A DNA stretch of 64,000 nucleotides, taken from assembly GCF_002075345.1 (NCBI RefSeq), contig NZ_NAEW01000011.1, positions 42,580 to 106,579 on the forward strand, given 5' to 3'. The DNA comes from Citrobacter braakii. Lineage in GTDB: Bacteria > Pseudomonadota > Gammaproteobacteria > Enterobacterales > Enterobacteriaceae. The translations under genes were made by a program, and so were the position numbers. Positions within the stretch are counted from its first letter, which is position 1. Every line of letters begins with the position of its first letter. Below the pieces are notes generated by a model. The model was not told where the DNA came from. It was given only the letters and a program-made list of their open reading frames with translations, and did no database searches. Positions 8,138 through 17,233 of the stretch are shown one piece after another.

Positions 8138-8638
8138 ATGGGCAAAGTTACCGCTGCCGTCATGGCCTCAACGCTGGCACTGAGTACTTTAAGCCATGCA
8201 GCTGAAGTCGTCACAGGCGATCACTGGCACCTGGGTGAAGGCTCCGCGCAACGCAGCGTTCAGAGCCACATGTTCGACGGTATCAGTTTAACCGAACATC
8301 AACGTCAACAGATGCGAGATTTAATGCAGCAGGCAAGACACGAACAGCCTCCTGTTAATGTTAGCGAAATGGAGACAATGCATCGCCTTGTCACCGCAGA
8401 GAAATTTGATGAACGCGCTGTGCGCGCTCAGGCAGAAAGAATGGCGCAAGAACAGGTTGCCCGCCAGGTTGAAATAGCCAAGGTTCGCAACCAGATGTAT
8501 CGCCTGTTAACGCCCGAGCAGCAAGCGGTTTTAAATGAGAGACATGAACAACGAATGGAGCAACTGCGCGACGTAGCGCACTGGAAAAAAAGCTCATCGT
8601 TGAATTTATTGAGTAGTAGCAACTCACGTTCCCAGTAG
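8138..8638 (+). CDS. cpxP: Periplasmic Cpx-pathway inhibitor/chaperone CpxP
   Basis: A 166-residue periplasmic adaptor that binds the CpxA sensor domain and escorts misfolded proteins to DegP. A signal peptide of about 21 residues ends at SHA before AEVV. The mature part carries the LTxxQ-type repeats of the Spy/CpxP family ([14 protein letters not shown] and [10 protein letters not shown]). The ATG at 8138 gives the E. coli length and is 6 bases after GGAG; a GTG directly upstream would add one residue. Its 3' UTR encodes the sRNA CpxQ. It is driven by the CpxR box at 8043-8057. Confidence 0.97.
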   Translation: MGKVTAAVMASTLALSTLSHAAEVVTGDHWHLGEGSAQRSVQSHMFDGISLTEHQRQQMRDLMQQARHEQPPVNVSEMETMHRLVTAEKFDERAVRAQAERMAQEQVARQVEIAKVRNQMYRLLTPEQQAVLNERHEQRMEQLRDVAHWKKSSSLNLLSSSNSRSQ

Positions 8639-8646
8639 TAACCCTG

Positions 8647-8704
8647 TTTTCCTTGCCATAGACACCATCCCTGTCTTCCCCCACATGATGTGGGGGTTTT
8701 TTTT
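8647..8704 (+). ncRNA. cpxQ: Hfq-dependent sRNA CpxQ from the cpxP 3' UTR
   Basis: In Salmonella and E. coli RNase E cleavage of cpxP mRNA releases the sRNA CpxQ of about 58-60 nt, which represses envelope-protein mRNAs. The expected 5' end (TTTTCCTTGCC), the conserved seed region and the terminator CCCCCAC-ATGA-GTGGGGG plus eight U are all present after the cpxP stop, giving 58 nt. The processing site is inferred by comparison. Confidence 0.88.
8680..8704 (+). terminator. Rho-independent terminator of cpxP/CpxQ
   Basis: A GC-rich stem (CCCCCACAT and ATGTGGGGG with almost no loop, or CCCCCAC closed by ATGA) followed by eight T. It is also the 3' end and Hfq-binding tail of CpxQ. Confidence 0.92.
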
Positions 8705-8785
8705 GCCCAAAATTTGTCACTCGGTTATTGCCTGACTGTTTTACTTCATCCGTTATACTAGCGGCATATCCTGGCAGGAGTGTTT

Positions 8786-9688
8786 ATGAATCAAACCTAT
8801 GGGCGGCTGGTTAGCCGGGCGGCAATCGCGGCGACCGTGATGGCATCGCTGTTACTTTTGATCAAAATTTTTGCGTGGTGGTACACCGGATCGGTCAGTA
8901 TTCTGGCAGCGCTGGTGGATTCTTTGGTGGACATCGCCGCGTCGTTAACCAACCTGTTGGTGGTGCGCTATTCTTTGCAACCGGCCGATGATGAACATAC
9001 GTTCGGACACGGAAAAGCGGAATCGCTGGCGGCGCTGGCGCAAAGCATGTTTATTTCCGGTTCGGCGCTGTTTTTATTCCTGACCGGGATTCAGCATCTC
9101 ATCCAACCCACGCCAATGAAAGATCCTGGCGTCGGGGTGGTTGTCACCATCATTGCGTTAGTGTGTACAATCATTCTGGTCTCGTTTCAGCGCTGGGTGG
9201 TGAAGCGCACGCAAAGTCAGGCCGTTAGGGCGGATATGCTTCATTATCAGTCTGATGTTATGATGAACGGTGCGATTCTCGTGGCGCTTGGGCTGGCATG
9301 GTACGGCTGGCATCGCGCAGATGCCTTGTTTGCGCTCGGGATTGGCATCTATATTTTATATAGTGCATTACGCATGGGTTATGAGGCGGTACAGTCTTTG
9401 CTGGATCGCGCTTTACCCGATGAAGAACGTCAGGAAATTATTGATATTGTGACGTCATGGCCTGGAGTCAGCGGCGCTCACGATCTTCGCACGCGGCAGT
9501 CAGGGCCGACCCGCTTTATTCAGATTCATTTGGAAATGGAAGATAATCTGCCGCTCGTTCAGGCGCATTTAGTGGCTGAACAGGTAGAGCAGGCAATTTT
9601 ACGGCGTTTCCCGGGATCGGATGTCATCATTCATCAGGATCCCTGTTCGGTCGTACCCAAGGAAGGCAAGATGTTTGAGCTTTTATAA
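8786..9688 (+). CDS. fieF: Ferrous-iron/zinc efflux pump FieF (CDF family)
   Basis: A 300-residue cation diffusion facilitator that exports Zn2+ or Fe2+ in exchange for protons. The transmembrane site-A ligands Asp45, Asp49, His153 and Asp157 are all visible (ALVDSLVD and HYQSDVMMN). Six membrane helices are followed by a cytoplasmic dimerisation domain from about residue 210, which includes HEDPC-like metal ligands (HQDPCS). ATG at 8786 lies 5 bases after AGGAG and gives the E. coli length; the GTG at 8780 overlaps that site. It stands alone between the CpxQ terminator and pfkA. Confidence 0.97.
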   Translation: MNQTYGRLVSRAAIAATVMASLLLLIKIFAWWYTGSVSILAALVDSLVDIAASLTNLLVVRYSLQPADDEHTFGHGKAESLAALAQSMFISGSALFLFLTGIQHLIQPTPMKDPGVGVVVTIIALVCTIILVSFQRWVVKRTQSQAVRADMLHYQSDVMMNGAILVALGLAWYGWHRADALFALGIGIYILYSALRMGYEAVQSLLDRALPDEERQEIIDIVTSWPGVSGAHDLRTRQSGPTRFIQIHLEMEDNLPLVQAHLVAEQVEQAILRRFPGSDVIIHQDPCSVVPKEGKMFELL

Positions 9689-9873
9689 TTCGTTGTAAAA
9701 AAAGTGAACCGGGCCAGCATTTTGTGTATAAATTACCACCATTTGGCCTGACCTGAATCAATTCAGCAGGAAGTGATTGTTATACTATCTGCATATTCGT
9801 TGGATCGTTTCGATATGCGGAATCGACTTCCGGCAGCAGATTTCATTTTGCATTCCAAAGTTCAGAGGTAGTC

Positions 9874-10836
9874 ATGATTAAGAAAATCGGTGTGTTGACA
9901 AGCGGCGGTGATGCGCCGGGCATGAACGCAGCAATCCGTGGTGTTGTACGTGCAGCGTTGACGGAAGGGCTGGAAGTCATGGGGATCCATGATGGCTACC
10001 TGGGTTTGTATGAAGACCGTATGGTTCAACTTGACCGCTACAGCGTGTCCGACATGATCAACCGTGGCGGTACATTCCTCGGTTCTGCCCGCTTCCCGGA
10101 ATTCCGCGACGAAAACGTGCGTGCCGTGGCTATCGAAAACCTGAAAAAGCGTGGCATTGACGCGCTGGTTGTTATCGGTGGTGACGGTTCATACATGGGG
10201 GCAAAACGCCTGACTGAAATGGGCTTCCCATGCATCGGTCTGCCGGGCACTATCGACAACGATATCAAAGGCACCGACTACACCATCGGTTATTTCACCG
10301 CTCTGGGTACCGTAGTCGAAGCGATTGACCGTCTGCGTGATACCTCTTCTTCTCACCAGCGTATTTCCATCGTTGAAGTGATGGGCCGCTACTGTGGCGA
10401 TCTGACCCTGGCGGCTGCCATTGCTGGCGGCTGTGAGTTCGTGGTGGTTCCGGAAGTGGAATTCAGCCGTGACGATCTGGTTGCTGAAATCAAAGCAGGC
10501 ATCGCGAAAGGTAAAAAACACGCGATTGTGGCGATCACTGAGCACATGTGTGACGTTGACGAACTGGCGCATTACATCGAGAAAGAAACGGGTCGTGAAA
10601 CGCGCTCAACCGTACTGGGTCACATCCAGCGTGGTGGTTCTCCGGTGCCTTACGACCGTATCCTGGCGTCCCGTATGGGCGCATATGCCATTGAACTGCT
10701 GTTGGCAGGTCACGGCGGTCGCTGTGTAGGTATTCAGAACGAGCAACTGGTTCACCACGACATCATCGACGCGATTGAAAACATGAAGCGTCCGTTCAAA
10801 GGTGACTGGCTGGACTGCGCGAAAAAACTGTACTGA
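9874..10836 (+). CDS. pfkA: 6-phosphofructokinase I
   Basis: A 320-residue ATP-dependent phosphofructokinase, the committed step of glycolysis, active as a cytosolic homotetramer. The glycine-rich ATP loop ([14 protein letters not shown], 10-23), the GGDGS motif and the catalytic TIDNDI segment with Asp near 127 are intact. The length equals that of E. coli PfkA. It has its own 185-bp upstream region with an AGAGGT ribosome binding site. A REP pair follows the stop. Confidence 0.99.
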   Translation: MIKKIGVLTSGGDAPGMNAAIRGVVRAALTEGLEVMGIHDGYLGLYEDRMVQLDRYSVSDMINRGGTFLGSARFPEFRDENVRAVAIENLKKRGIDALVVIGGDGSYMGAKRLTEMGFPCIGLPGTIDNDIKGTDYTIGYFTALGTVVEAIDRLRDTSSSHQRISIVEVMGRYCGDLTLAAAIAGGCEFVVVPEVEFSRDDLVAEIKAGIAKGKKHAIVAITEHMCDVDELAHYIEKETGRETRSTVLGHIQRGGSPVPYDRILASRMGAYAIELLLAGHGGRCVGIQNEQLVHHDIIDAIENMKRPFKGDWLDCAKKLY

Positions 10837-10849
10837 TTGTTTTTTCCGC

Positions 10850-10908
10850 GCCTGATGGCGCTAAGCGCATCAGGCCTACAGGTTGTAAAGACTTGTAGGC
10901 CTGATGAG
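10850..10908. repeat. REP/BIME element downstream of pfkA
   Basis: Two inverted palindromic units, GCCTGATGGCG...GCATCAGGC and TGTAGGCCTGATGAG, lie in the pfkA-sbp gap. They form stems typical of enterobacterial BIMEs and probably stabilise the pfkA 3' end. Confidence 0.75.
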
Positions 10909-11042
10909 CCGCTAACCACCATTCGGCACAATTCCCCGCATTTATTCCCCCAAGTTATAGCAAATCTTTTTTTATTCTTTAATGTTTGGATACCTTTCTG
11001 GCACGCTTTGCTCATCACAACACCACATAAGAGAGCTGGGCG

Positions 11043-12032
11043 ATGAACAAATGGGGCGTAGGGTTAACATTATTGCTGGCATCGACCAGCGTTCTGGCAA
11101 AGGATATTCAGTTACTTAACGTATCGTACGATCCAACGCGTGAACTGTACGAGCAGTACAATAAGGCCTTCAGCGCGCACTGGAAGCAGGAAACGGGCGA
11201 CAACGTCGTGATCCGCCAGTCGCACGGCGGTTCGGGTAAACAAGCGACCTCCGTCATTAACGGCATTGAAGCCGATGTCGTGACGCTGGCGCTGGCTTAC
11301 GATGTGGATGCCATTGCTGAACGTGGTCGTATCGATAAAAACTGGATTAAGCGTCTGCCGGATAACTCCGCGCCATACACCTCCACCATCGTTTTCCTGG
11401 TCCGCAAAGGCAACCCCAAACAAATTCATGACTGGAACGATCTGATCAAACCAGGCGTGTCGGTCATTACACCAAACCCGAAAAGCTCAGGCGGCGCACG
11501 CTGGAACTATCTGGCGGCATGGGGCTACGCCTTGCACCACAACAACAACGATCAGGCCAAGGCACAAGACTTCGTGAAGGCCCTGTATAAGAATGTTGAA
11601 GTGCTGGACTCTGGGGCGCGTGGCTCAACCAATACCTTCGTTGAACGCGGTATCGGTGATGTGCTGATCGCCTGGGAAAACGAAGCCCTGCTGGCGACAA
11701 ACGAGCTGGGCAAAGACAAATTCGAGATAGTGACGCCGAGTGAATCTATCCTCGCGGAACCAACCGTTTCTGTGGTCGATAAAGTCGTGGAAAAGAAAGA
11801 CACCAAAACGGTGGCGGAAGCCTACCTGAAATATCTCTACTCTCCGGAAGGTCAGGAAATTGCAGCGAAAAACTACTATCGTCCGCGTGATGCAGACGTT
11901 GCGAAGAAATACGAAAATGCATTTCCGAAGCTGAAACTGTTCACCATCGACGAAGAGTTTGGCGGCTGGACGAAAGCGCAGAAAGAGCACTTCTCTAACG
12001 GTGGTACGTTTGACCAGATCAGCAAGCGCTAA
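11043..12032 (+). CDS. sbp: Periplasmic sulfate-binding protein Sbp
   Basis: A 329-residue solute-binding protein that delivers sulfate, and probably thiosulfate, to the CysUWA ABC importer encoded elsewhere. A signal peptide of 19 residues ends SVLA before [11 protein letters not shown]. The PROSITE-type family stretches [11 protein letters not shown] and [20 protein letters not shown] are present. The length is that of E. coli Sbp. In E. coli it is in the CysB regulon; I could not identify a CysB site by eye in the 206-bp upstream region. It ends at a strong terminator. Confidence 0.98.
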   Translation: MNKWGVGLTLLLASTSVLAKDIQLLNVSYDPTRELYEQYNKAFSAHWKQETGDNVVIRQSHGGSGKQATSVINGIEADVVTLALAYDVDAIAERGRIDKNWIKRLPDNSAPYTSTIVFLVRKGNPKQIHDWNDLIKPGVSVITPNPKSSGGARWNYLAAWGYALHHNNNDQAKAQDFVKALYKNVEVLDSGARGSTNTFVERGIGDVLIAWENEALLATNELGKDKFEIVTPSESILAEPTVSVVDKVVEKKDTKTVAEAYLKYLYSPEGQEIAAKNYYRPRDADVAKKYENAFPKLKLFTIDEEFGGWTKAQKEHFSNGGTFDQISKR

Positions 12033-12051
12033 ATAAGTCTGTGATTTACCG

Positions 12052-12082
12052 ACCCGGTGGCATAACGCGACCGGGTTTTTTA
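12052..12082 (+). terminator. Rho-independent terminator of sbp
   Basis: ACCCGGT and ACCGGGT pair across an 11-base loop and are followed by six T, 20 bases after the sbp stop. Confidence 0.88.
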
Positions 12083-12136
12083 TTTGTCATGGTTTTGCGT
12101 TACTCTTGCCCTTCAATGAGATACAGGGAACGCGTA

Positions 12137-12886
12137 ATGAAAAAAGCAGGCTATCTTTTACTGGCGGTGATTGTAGTCGCCGCTGCTGCAGGTATCGGGT
12201 ACTGGAAATTCACTGGTAACCCGGACGCATTACGCCAGATTGTTCTTCAGCAATGCCTGCCGCACCAGTTGCAGCAGCAGGATCCCACGCCGTGCGCCGA
12301 AGTGAAGCCGGATGCCGGATATGTGGTGTTCAAGGATCGTAACGGCCCACTGCAATACCTGTTGATGCCGACCTGGCGCATCAACGGAACGGAAAGCCCG
12401 CTGCTGCTGAAATCAGGTACGCCGAACTTTTTCTGGCTGGCCTGGCAGGCGCGCAGCTTTATGAGCCAAAAATACGGTCAGGAAATCCCTGACAAAGCGG
12501 TATCGCTGACCATTAACTCGCGTAGTGGGCGTACGCAAAATCATCTGCATATTCATATTTCCTGCCTGCGAACCGATGTCAGAAAACAGCTGGATGACAA
12601 TCTGGCGAAAATCAGCCCCCGTTGGCTGCCATTACCGGGTGGGCTGCGCGGTCATGAATATCTGGCGCGTCGCGTCACGGAAAATGAACTGGCGCAACGC
12701 AGCCCGTTTATGATGCTGGCAGAAGAGGTGCCGGATGCGCGTGAGCACATGGGCAGCTATGCGCTGGCGATGGTGCGTCAGAGCGATGAGTCCTTTGTCC
12801 TGCTGGCGACCCAGCGCAATCTGTTGTCGCTCAATCTCGCCTCCGCTGAGGAAATTCAGGATCATCAATGTGATATTCTGCGTTAA
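12137..12886 (+). CDS. cdh: CDP-diacylglycerol pyrophosphatase
   Basis: A 249-residue inner-membrane phosphatidylhydrolase that splits CDP-diacylglycerol to CMP and phosphatidate. An N-terminal signal anchor ([21 protein letters not shown]) is followed by a HIT-like domain with the HLHIHISC active-site motif near residue 137-144. The chosen ATG matches the E. coli start; a longer open frame back to 12041 crosses the sbp terminator and is not credible. The length is within two residues of E. coli Cdh. Confidence 0.96.
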   Translation: MKKAGYLLLAVIVVAAAAGIGYWKFTGNPDALRQIVLQQCLPHQLQQQDPTPCAEVKPDAGYVVFKDRNGPLQYLLMPTWRINGTESPLLLKSGTPNFFWLAWQARSFMSQKYGQEIPDKAVSLTINSRSGRTQNHLHIHISCLRTDVRKQLDDNLAKISPRWLPLPGGLRGHEYLARRVTENELAQRSPFMMLAEEVPDAREHMGSYALAMVRQSDESFVLLATQRNLLSLNLASAEEIQDHQCDILR

Positions 12887-12959
12887 CCCCACCTAATCTG
12901 GCATTTACTCCGCATGTCTGTCCCCGTATTCTTGTTGAAAAAAATAACAGGAGACAGGC

Positions 12960-14264
12960 ATGTCGCTCTGGCTTACACACCCTCTGTTTATCCCCTCTCT
13001 GGTGGTTGGCATTACTATCCTGCTCTGGGCGACGTCGCTACTGCCGGAGTTTATAACGGCGCTGCTGTTCTTTGCCGTGGCAATGGTTGCCAAAATCGCA
13101 CCTGCGGATGTGATCTTTGGCGGATTTGCGTCTTCGGCATTCTGGCTGGTCTTTAGTGGTTTTGTGCTGGGTATCGCGATTCGCAAAACGGGGCTGGCGG
13201 ACAGGGCGGCGAGAGCGCTGTCATCGCGATTGACCGATTCCTGGCCGTTAATGGTGGCGAGCGTGGTGCTGCTCAGTTACGCGCTGGCGTTTGTGATGCC
13301 GTCCAATATGGGGCGTATTGCGCTGCTGATGCCGATTGTTGCTGCAATGGCGAAGCGTGCCGGAATTAACGAGGGTACGCGCGCCTGGTATGGTCTGGCG
13401 CTGGCCGTCGGGTTTGGGACGTTCCAGCTTTCCGCGACGATTTTACCCGCTAACGTGCCAAATCTGGTAATGAGCGGCGCGGCGGAAGGCTCTTACGGCA
13501 TCCACCTCAATTATCTTCCCTATTTGCTGCTGCATACGCCGGTTCTGGGCTGGCTTAAAGGCGCGGTGCTCATCATGCTTATCTGCTGGCTGTTCCCTGG
13601 CAAGCCCCACGCACCGCGCGATCTCACGCCAGCGGAACCAATGAGCCGGGATGAAAAACGCCTGGCCTGGATGCTAGCAGTGGTGCTGCTGCTGTGGGTA
13701 AGTGAAAGCTGGCACGGTATAGGGCCTGCGTGGACCGGGTTGGCGGCGGCGGTTATCACGCTGCTACCACGGGTTGGTTTTATCAATGGCGAGGAGTTTT
13801 CCTCCGGGGTAAATATCAGGACCTGCATTTACGTGGCGGGGATTCTGGGGTTGGCAATCACCGTTACCCAGACCGGCATTGGCAGTGCAGTGGGCGAGGC
13901 GCTGTTACAGGTGATGCCGCTGGATGCGGAAAAACCATTTACCAGCTTTCTCGCGCTGACCGGCATTACCACCGCACTCAATTTTATTATGACGGCGAAC
14001 GGCGTTCCGGCGCTGTATACCACTCTGGCGCAAAGTTTTGCCGATGCGACTGGGTTCCCGCTGCTGTCGGTAATTATGATTCAGGTATTGGGGTATTCCA
14101 CACCGCTACTGCCGTATCAGGCTTCGCCGATTGTGGTGGCGATGGCGCTTGGGAAAGTGCCTGCGAGGGCGGGGATGCTGCTGTGTATCGCGCTGGCGAC
14201 GGCAACATATCTGCTTCTTCTGCCGCTGGATTATCTGTGGTTTAGCGTGTTGGGTAAGTTGTAA
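12960..14264 (+). CDS. SLC13/DASS-type anion permease
   Basis: A 434-residue polytopic membrane protein with about 11-12 hydrophobic helices, resembling the divalent anion:sodium symporter family (citrate, succinate, sulfate carriers). Family-like segments are MPSNMGRIALLMPIVAA and LPANVPNLVMSGAAEGS in the first half and TANGVPALYTTLAQ and the QASPIVVAMALG stretch in the second. GGAG lies 6 bases before the ATG. E. coli K-12 has no gene here, so this is an accessory insertion between cdh and tpiA. Its base composition is GC-rich and like its neighbours, so a recent foreign origin is not indicated. Substrate unknown; a di- or tricarboxylate or sulfate is possible. Confidence 0.82.
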   Translation: MSLWLTHPLFIPSLVVGITILLWATSLLPEFITALLFFAVAMVAKIAPADVIFGGFASSAFWLVFSGFVLGIAIRKTGLADRAARALSSRLTDSWPLMVASVVLLSYALAFVMPSNMGRIALLMPIVAAMAKRAGINEGTRAWYGLALAVGFGTFQLSATILPANVPNLVMSGAAEGSYGIHLNYLPYLLLHTPVLGWLKGAVLIMLICWLFPGKPHAPRDLTPAEPMSRDEKRLAWMLAVVLLLWVSESWHGIGPAWTGLAAAVITLLPRVGFINGEEFSSGVNIRTCIYVAGILGLAITVTQTGIGSAVGEALLQVMPLDAEKPFTSFLALTGITTALNFIMTANGVPALYTTLAQSFADATGFPLLSVIMIQVLGYSTPLLPYQASPIVVAMALGKVPARAGMLLCIALATATYLLLLPLDYLWFSVLGKL

Positions 14265-14269
14265 AAAAA

Positions 14270-14338
14270 GCCCGGTAGCGCTAACGCTTACCGGGCCTAC
14301 AGTCTTGGAGGACGGGTCAGCGAAGCGCTACCCGCCTC
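14270..14338. repeat. REP pair between the permease gene and tpiA
   Basis: GCCCGGTA...TACCGGGC (14270-14296) and a second GC-rich unit GCGGGTAGCGCTT (minus strand, near 14318-14338) lie between converging genes. This is a BIME-type 3' element that can act on both transcripts. Confidence 0.7.
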
Positions 14339-14345
14339 AACAGCA

Positions 14346-15113
14346 TTACGCCTGTTTAGCCGCTTCTGCTGCTTTAACGATGACCGCGAAGGCATCTGCT
14401 TTCAGAGAAGCACCGCCAACCAGCGCGCCATCGATATCCGGCTGAGCGAACAGTTCTGCTGCGTTCGCTGCGTTTACGGAACCGCCGTACTGGATGATAA
14501 CTTGTTCAGCGATTTTCGCGTCAGCTTTAGCAATGTGGTCACGAATGAATTTGTGAACAGCCTGAGCCTGAGCAGGAGTTGCAGATTTACCGGTACCAAT
14601 AGCCCAAACTGGTTCGTAAGCGATAACGACGCCTTCGAATGCTGCCGCGCCCTGAGTTTTCAGAACGGCGTCGATCTGACGTGCACAGACTTCTTCAGTT
14701 TTGCCCGCTTCGTTTTCTGCTTCGGTTTCACCGATGCACAGAACCGGAGTCAGACCTTGTTCTTTCAGCACGGCGAATTTTTTAGCGATCAGCTCGTCAG
14801 ACTCTTTGTGGTAAGTACGACGTTCAGAGTGACCGATAATGATGTACTGCGCGCCGATATCTTTCAGCATTTCAGCACTTGTTTCACCGGTAAATGCGCC
14901 AGACAGGTTCAGGTCAACGTTCTGCGCGCCCAGGATAATGTGGCTACCGGCAGCGGCGTGTTTCGCCAGGTCGATATACATTTCCGGCGGAGCGATTGCT
15001 ACTGCACAGCCAGCAACGCCAGCCAGTTCTTTACGCAGATTAGCAACCAGTTCGTTTACCATGTGGCGGCTGCCGTTCAGTTTCCAGTTACCCATCACTA
15101 AAGGATGTCGCAT
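14346..15113 (-). CDS. tpiA: Triosephosphate isomerase
   Basis: A 255-residue cytosolic TIM barrel that interconverts dihydroxyacetone phosphate and glyceraldehyde 3-phosphate. The catalytic residues are intact: Lys11 (NWKLNG), His95 (IGHSERR) and Glu167 ([11 protein letters not shown]). The phosphate-gripping loop 6 and the YGGSV motif are present. It is a single-gene unit, convergent with the SLC13 permease, with REP elements between. It links the glycerol genes downstream in this window to glycolysis. Confidence 0.99.
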   Translation of the reverse strand: MRHPLVMGNWKLNGSRHMVNELVANLRKELAGVAGCAVAIAPPEMYIDLAKHAAAGSHIILGAQNVDLNLSGAFTGETSAEMLKDIGAQYIIIGHSERRTYHKESDELIAKKFAVLKEQGLTPVLCIGETEAENEAGKTEEVCARQIDAVLKTQGAAAFEGVVIAYEPVWAIGTGKSATPAQAQAVHKFIRDHIAKADAKIAEQVIIQYGGSVNAANAAELFAQPDIDGALVGGASLKADAFAVIVKAAEAAKQA

Positions 15114-15224
15114 TTCATTTCTCCACGCTTGTCAGCGAATTAAGGAATATGGCCGCCCGTCAGGGCAGCATGGTCTGTGAAACAGTATAGAGATTCGTCT
15201 GCGGAAAGGCTTTGCTTTTTGTCA

Positions 15225-15821
15225 TCAATTCGCCTTCTCAAGACTTTCTGATAGTGCCAGCTTAATCGGTTCAACAGCGAAGGTCAGCCCTTTTTCACCG
15301 TTATCTGCCACAACATAGCGAATTGCGCCTTCTGTTTCGGCGTAATAGTGTTTACCTTTGCCGGCAGCGAGCAGTTTTTGCAGCTTTTTCTGGCTCTGCT
15401 CTTTCGTCAGTAGCGGCGCGACGGTACGAATGACGGCGGTCATGTATTCCAGCGCTTTCGCTTTGGCCGCCTTTTGTTCTGGTCCCTGAATCGGCAACCA
15501 GGTTATCTGCATACTTTTGATTTTTAGCGTGCCGCGCTCAAGGGCGGAGGACGCATACAGGTTTTCATTGATTTTACTGGCCGCGCGGGTGAGGTTTGCC
15601 CGATCGCGGCTGCTGTCGATGGCGCGGAACTCATTCAGGATAAGCTTCGGATTCTGCGTATTAAAGTTTTCGCGAAACTGGCTAATCGACAGGTCAAAGG
15701 TCGGCGCACCCGCCAGTAAATAGGGGGCCGTGGTTGCCGTCGATGGCTCTTCCGCCCGTGCCGCAACGCTCGCGGTGAAGGCTGAAAACAATAATAAAAA
15801 CAGTGTAAATCCTTGCTTCAT
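15225..15821 (-). CDS. yiiQ: DUF1454 periplasmic protein YiiQ
   Basis: A 198-residue protein of the enterobacterial DUF1454 family; function not established. A signal peptide (MKQGFTLFLLLFSAFTASVAARA, cleaved near residue 23) predicts a periplasmic location. The mature domain has no recognisable catalytic motif. The ATG at 15821 is preferred to the TTG one codon upstream, with GAAAGGT seven bases before it. It is a monocistronic gene divergent from yiiR. Confidence 0.92.
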   Translation of the reverse strand: MKQGFTLFLLLFSAFTASVAARAEEPSTATTAPYLLAGAPTFDLSISQFRENFNTQNPKLILNEFRAIDSSRDRANLTRAASKINENLYASSALERGTLKIKSMQITWLPIQGPEQKAAKAKALEYMTAVIRTVAPLLTKEQSQKKLQKLLAAGKGKHYYAETEGAIRYVVADNGEKGLTFAVEPIKLALSESLEKAN

Positions 15822-15921
15822 CAATCGTACCTTTCGTTATGACTGCTCACGATTAAAACGGTAACTGTCGGGCTTGTCAAAAGGGTAAACTGTTCTGGAA
15901 GGTAATAATAAAGGAACTTAC

Positions 15922-16353
15922 ATGACCATACAGCAGTGGTTATTCTCATTTAAAGGGCGCATCGGGCGCCGTGATTTCTGGATTTGGATAGGTCTGTGGA
16001 TCGTCGGAATGCTGGTTCTGTTCTCGCTGGCGAGCAAGCAATTACTCGATATTCAGACTGCGGCATTTTGTCTGGTTTGTCTGCTATGGCCGACGGCGGC
16101 AGTGACGGTAAAACGCCTGCACGATCGGGGACGTTCTGGAGCGTGGGCGCTGCTGATGATTTTGGCGTGGATGCTGCTGGCCGGAAATTGGGCGGTGTTA
16201 CCCGGCGTCTGGCAATGGGCGGTTGGTCGCTTTGTTCCGACGCTCATTCTGGTCGGTATGCTCATCGATCTGGGCGCGTTCGTTGGCACCCAGGACGAAA
16301 ATAAATATGGTAAGGATACGCAGGACGTAAAGTACAAAGCCGAGCGCCAGTAG
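15922..16353 (+). CDS. yiiR: DUF805 membrane protein YiiR
   Basis: A 143-residue inner-membrane protein of the DUF805 family, function unknown. The family signature FKGRIGRRDFW (residues 10-20) comes before three to four hydrophobic helices, with KRLHDRGRSGAW in the middle cytoplasmic loop. AAAGGAA precedes the ATG. It converges on fpr across a REP unit. Confidence 0.92.
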   Translation: MTIQQWLFSFKGRIGRRDFWIWIGLWIVGMLVLFSLASKQLLDIQTAAFCLVCLLWPTAAVTVKRLHDRGRSGAWALLMILAWMLLAGNWAVLPGVWQWAVGRFVPTLILVGMLIDLGAFVGTQDENKYGKDTQDVKYKAERQ

Positions 16354-16389
16354 TTGTCGACCGGAGAAGCGCAAGCGCCTCCCGGCAAC
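16353..16389. repeat. REP unit between yiiR and fpr
   Basis: GTTG-CCGG...CCGG-CAAC encloses GAGAAGCGCAAGCGCCTC, an imperfect palindrome of REP type in the short gap between convergent genes. Confidence 0.65.
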
Positions 16390-16391
16390 CC

Positions 16392-17138
16392 TCACCAGTA
16401 GTGTTCAGCAGTCATATGGCCCGGTCGACGGCGCAGGTGTTTGGTCATCTGCCGGGTCTCTTTCAGCAGTTGCTGCGTGTCGCGTACCATTTGTGGATTT
16501 CCGCATAGCATCACATGGCTGGTTTCTTTATCCATTGGCAGCCCTACCGCCTTTTCCAGTTCACCGCTTTCAATCAGCGCCGGTACACGCCCGGTCAGCG
16601 AATCTACGGCTGTCTCACGGCTAACAACCGTCTGGATGCGTAATTTACCTTCGTAGCGCTTTTCCAGCGCCTGCATCAATGGCAGGTAGCTCAAATCGGC
16701 GGCATAGCGTGCGGCGTGGACCAGCACCAGATTTTTAAAGCGACCCAGATCTTTGCCTAGTTGCAGAATCGACAAATACGGGCCGATAGCCGTGCCGGTT
16801 GCCAGCATCCATAGCGTTTCGCAATCAGGGACTTCATCCAGCACGAAGAATCCAGCGGCCTCACTCACCACCTGAACTTCATCGCCAGGCTTTAGCGCCG
16901 CCAGTTGAGGGCTGAGTTTGCCGTCGGGAACCGTCACCAGATAAAATTCTAAGTCGGGGTTATCGGGCGCATTCACGTAGGAATAGGCGCGCTGGACGCG
17001 CTCACCGTCGATCTCAAGGCCAAGCTTGGTGAACTGACCTGCAGTGAAGGGAAGAACCGGAGCTCGCACGGTCAAACTAAACAGGGCATCGGTCCAGTTC
17101 TGCACCTTTGTGACTTTGCCTGTTACCCAATCTGCCAT
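16392..17138 (-). CDS. fpr: Ferredoxin/flavodoxin-NADP+ reductase
   Basis: A 248-residue FAD enzyme that passes electrons from NADPH to flavodoxin or ferredoxin, feeding PFL-activating enzyme, methionine synthase and oxidative repair. The FAD-binding RAYSYVNAP motif lies at residues about 50-58, and the NADP domain with ATGTAIGPYLSIL near 116. The C-terminal tail ends in HYW, the aromatic residue stacking on FAD. In E. coli it belongs to the SoxRS regulon. It lies after glpX on the same strand but with its own upstream region. Confidence 0.98.
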   Translation of the reverse strand: MADWVTGKVTKVQNWTDALFSLTVRAPVLPFTAGQFTKLGLEIDGERVQRAYSYVNAPDNPDLEFYLVTVPDGKLSPQLAALKPGDEVQVVSEAAGFFVLDEVPDCETLWMLATGTAIGPYLSILQLGKDLGRFKNLVLVHAARYAADLSYLPLMQALEKRYEGKLRIQTVVSRETAVDSLTGRVPALIESGELEKAVGLPMDKETSHVMLCGNPQMVRDTQQLLKETRQMTKHLRRRPGHMTAEHYW

Positions 17139-17190
17139 GGTTTTCTCCTGTCTGCTTTGATTGCCTTATCTTCGTTCGTTGGACGAAAGA

Positions 17191-17213
17191 TTTCCAGCCC
17201 GGATGGGCTGGAA
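17191..17213. terminator. Hairpin between glpX and fpr
   Basis: TTCCAGCCC and GGGCTGGAA form a 9-bp stem with a GGAT loop, 20 bases after the glpX stop. The following bases on the minus strand are AT-rich with a short T content, so it probably ends glpFKX transcripts. Confidence 0.6.
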
Positions 17214-17233
17214 GGCTCTATTGATCAAATCAA

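Noticed and set aside
12041-12136. Upstream extension of cdh
   Set aside because: It crosses the sbp Rho-independent terminator and lacks a ribosome binding site.
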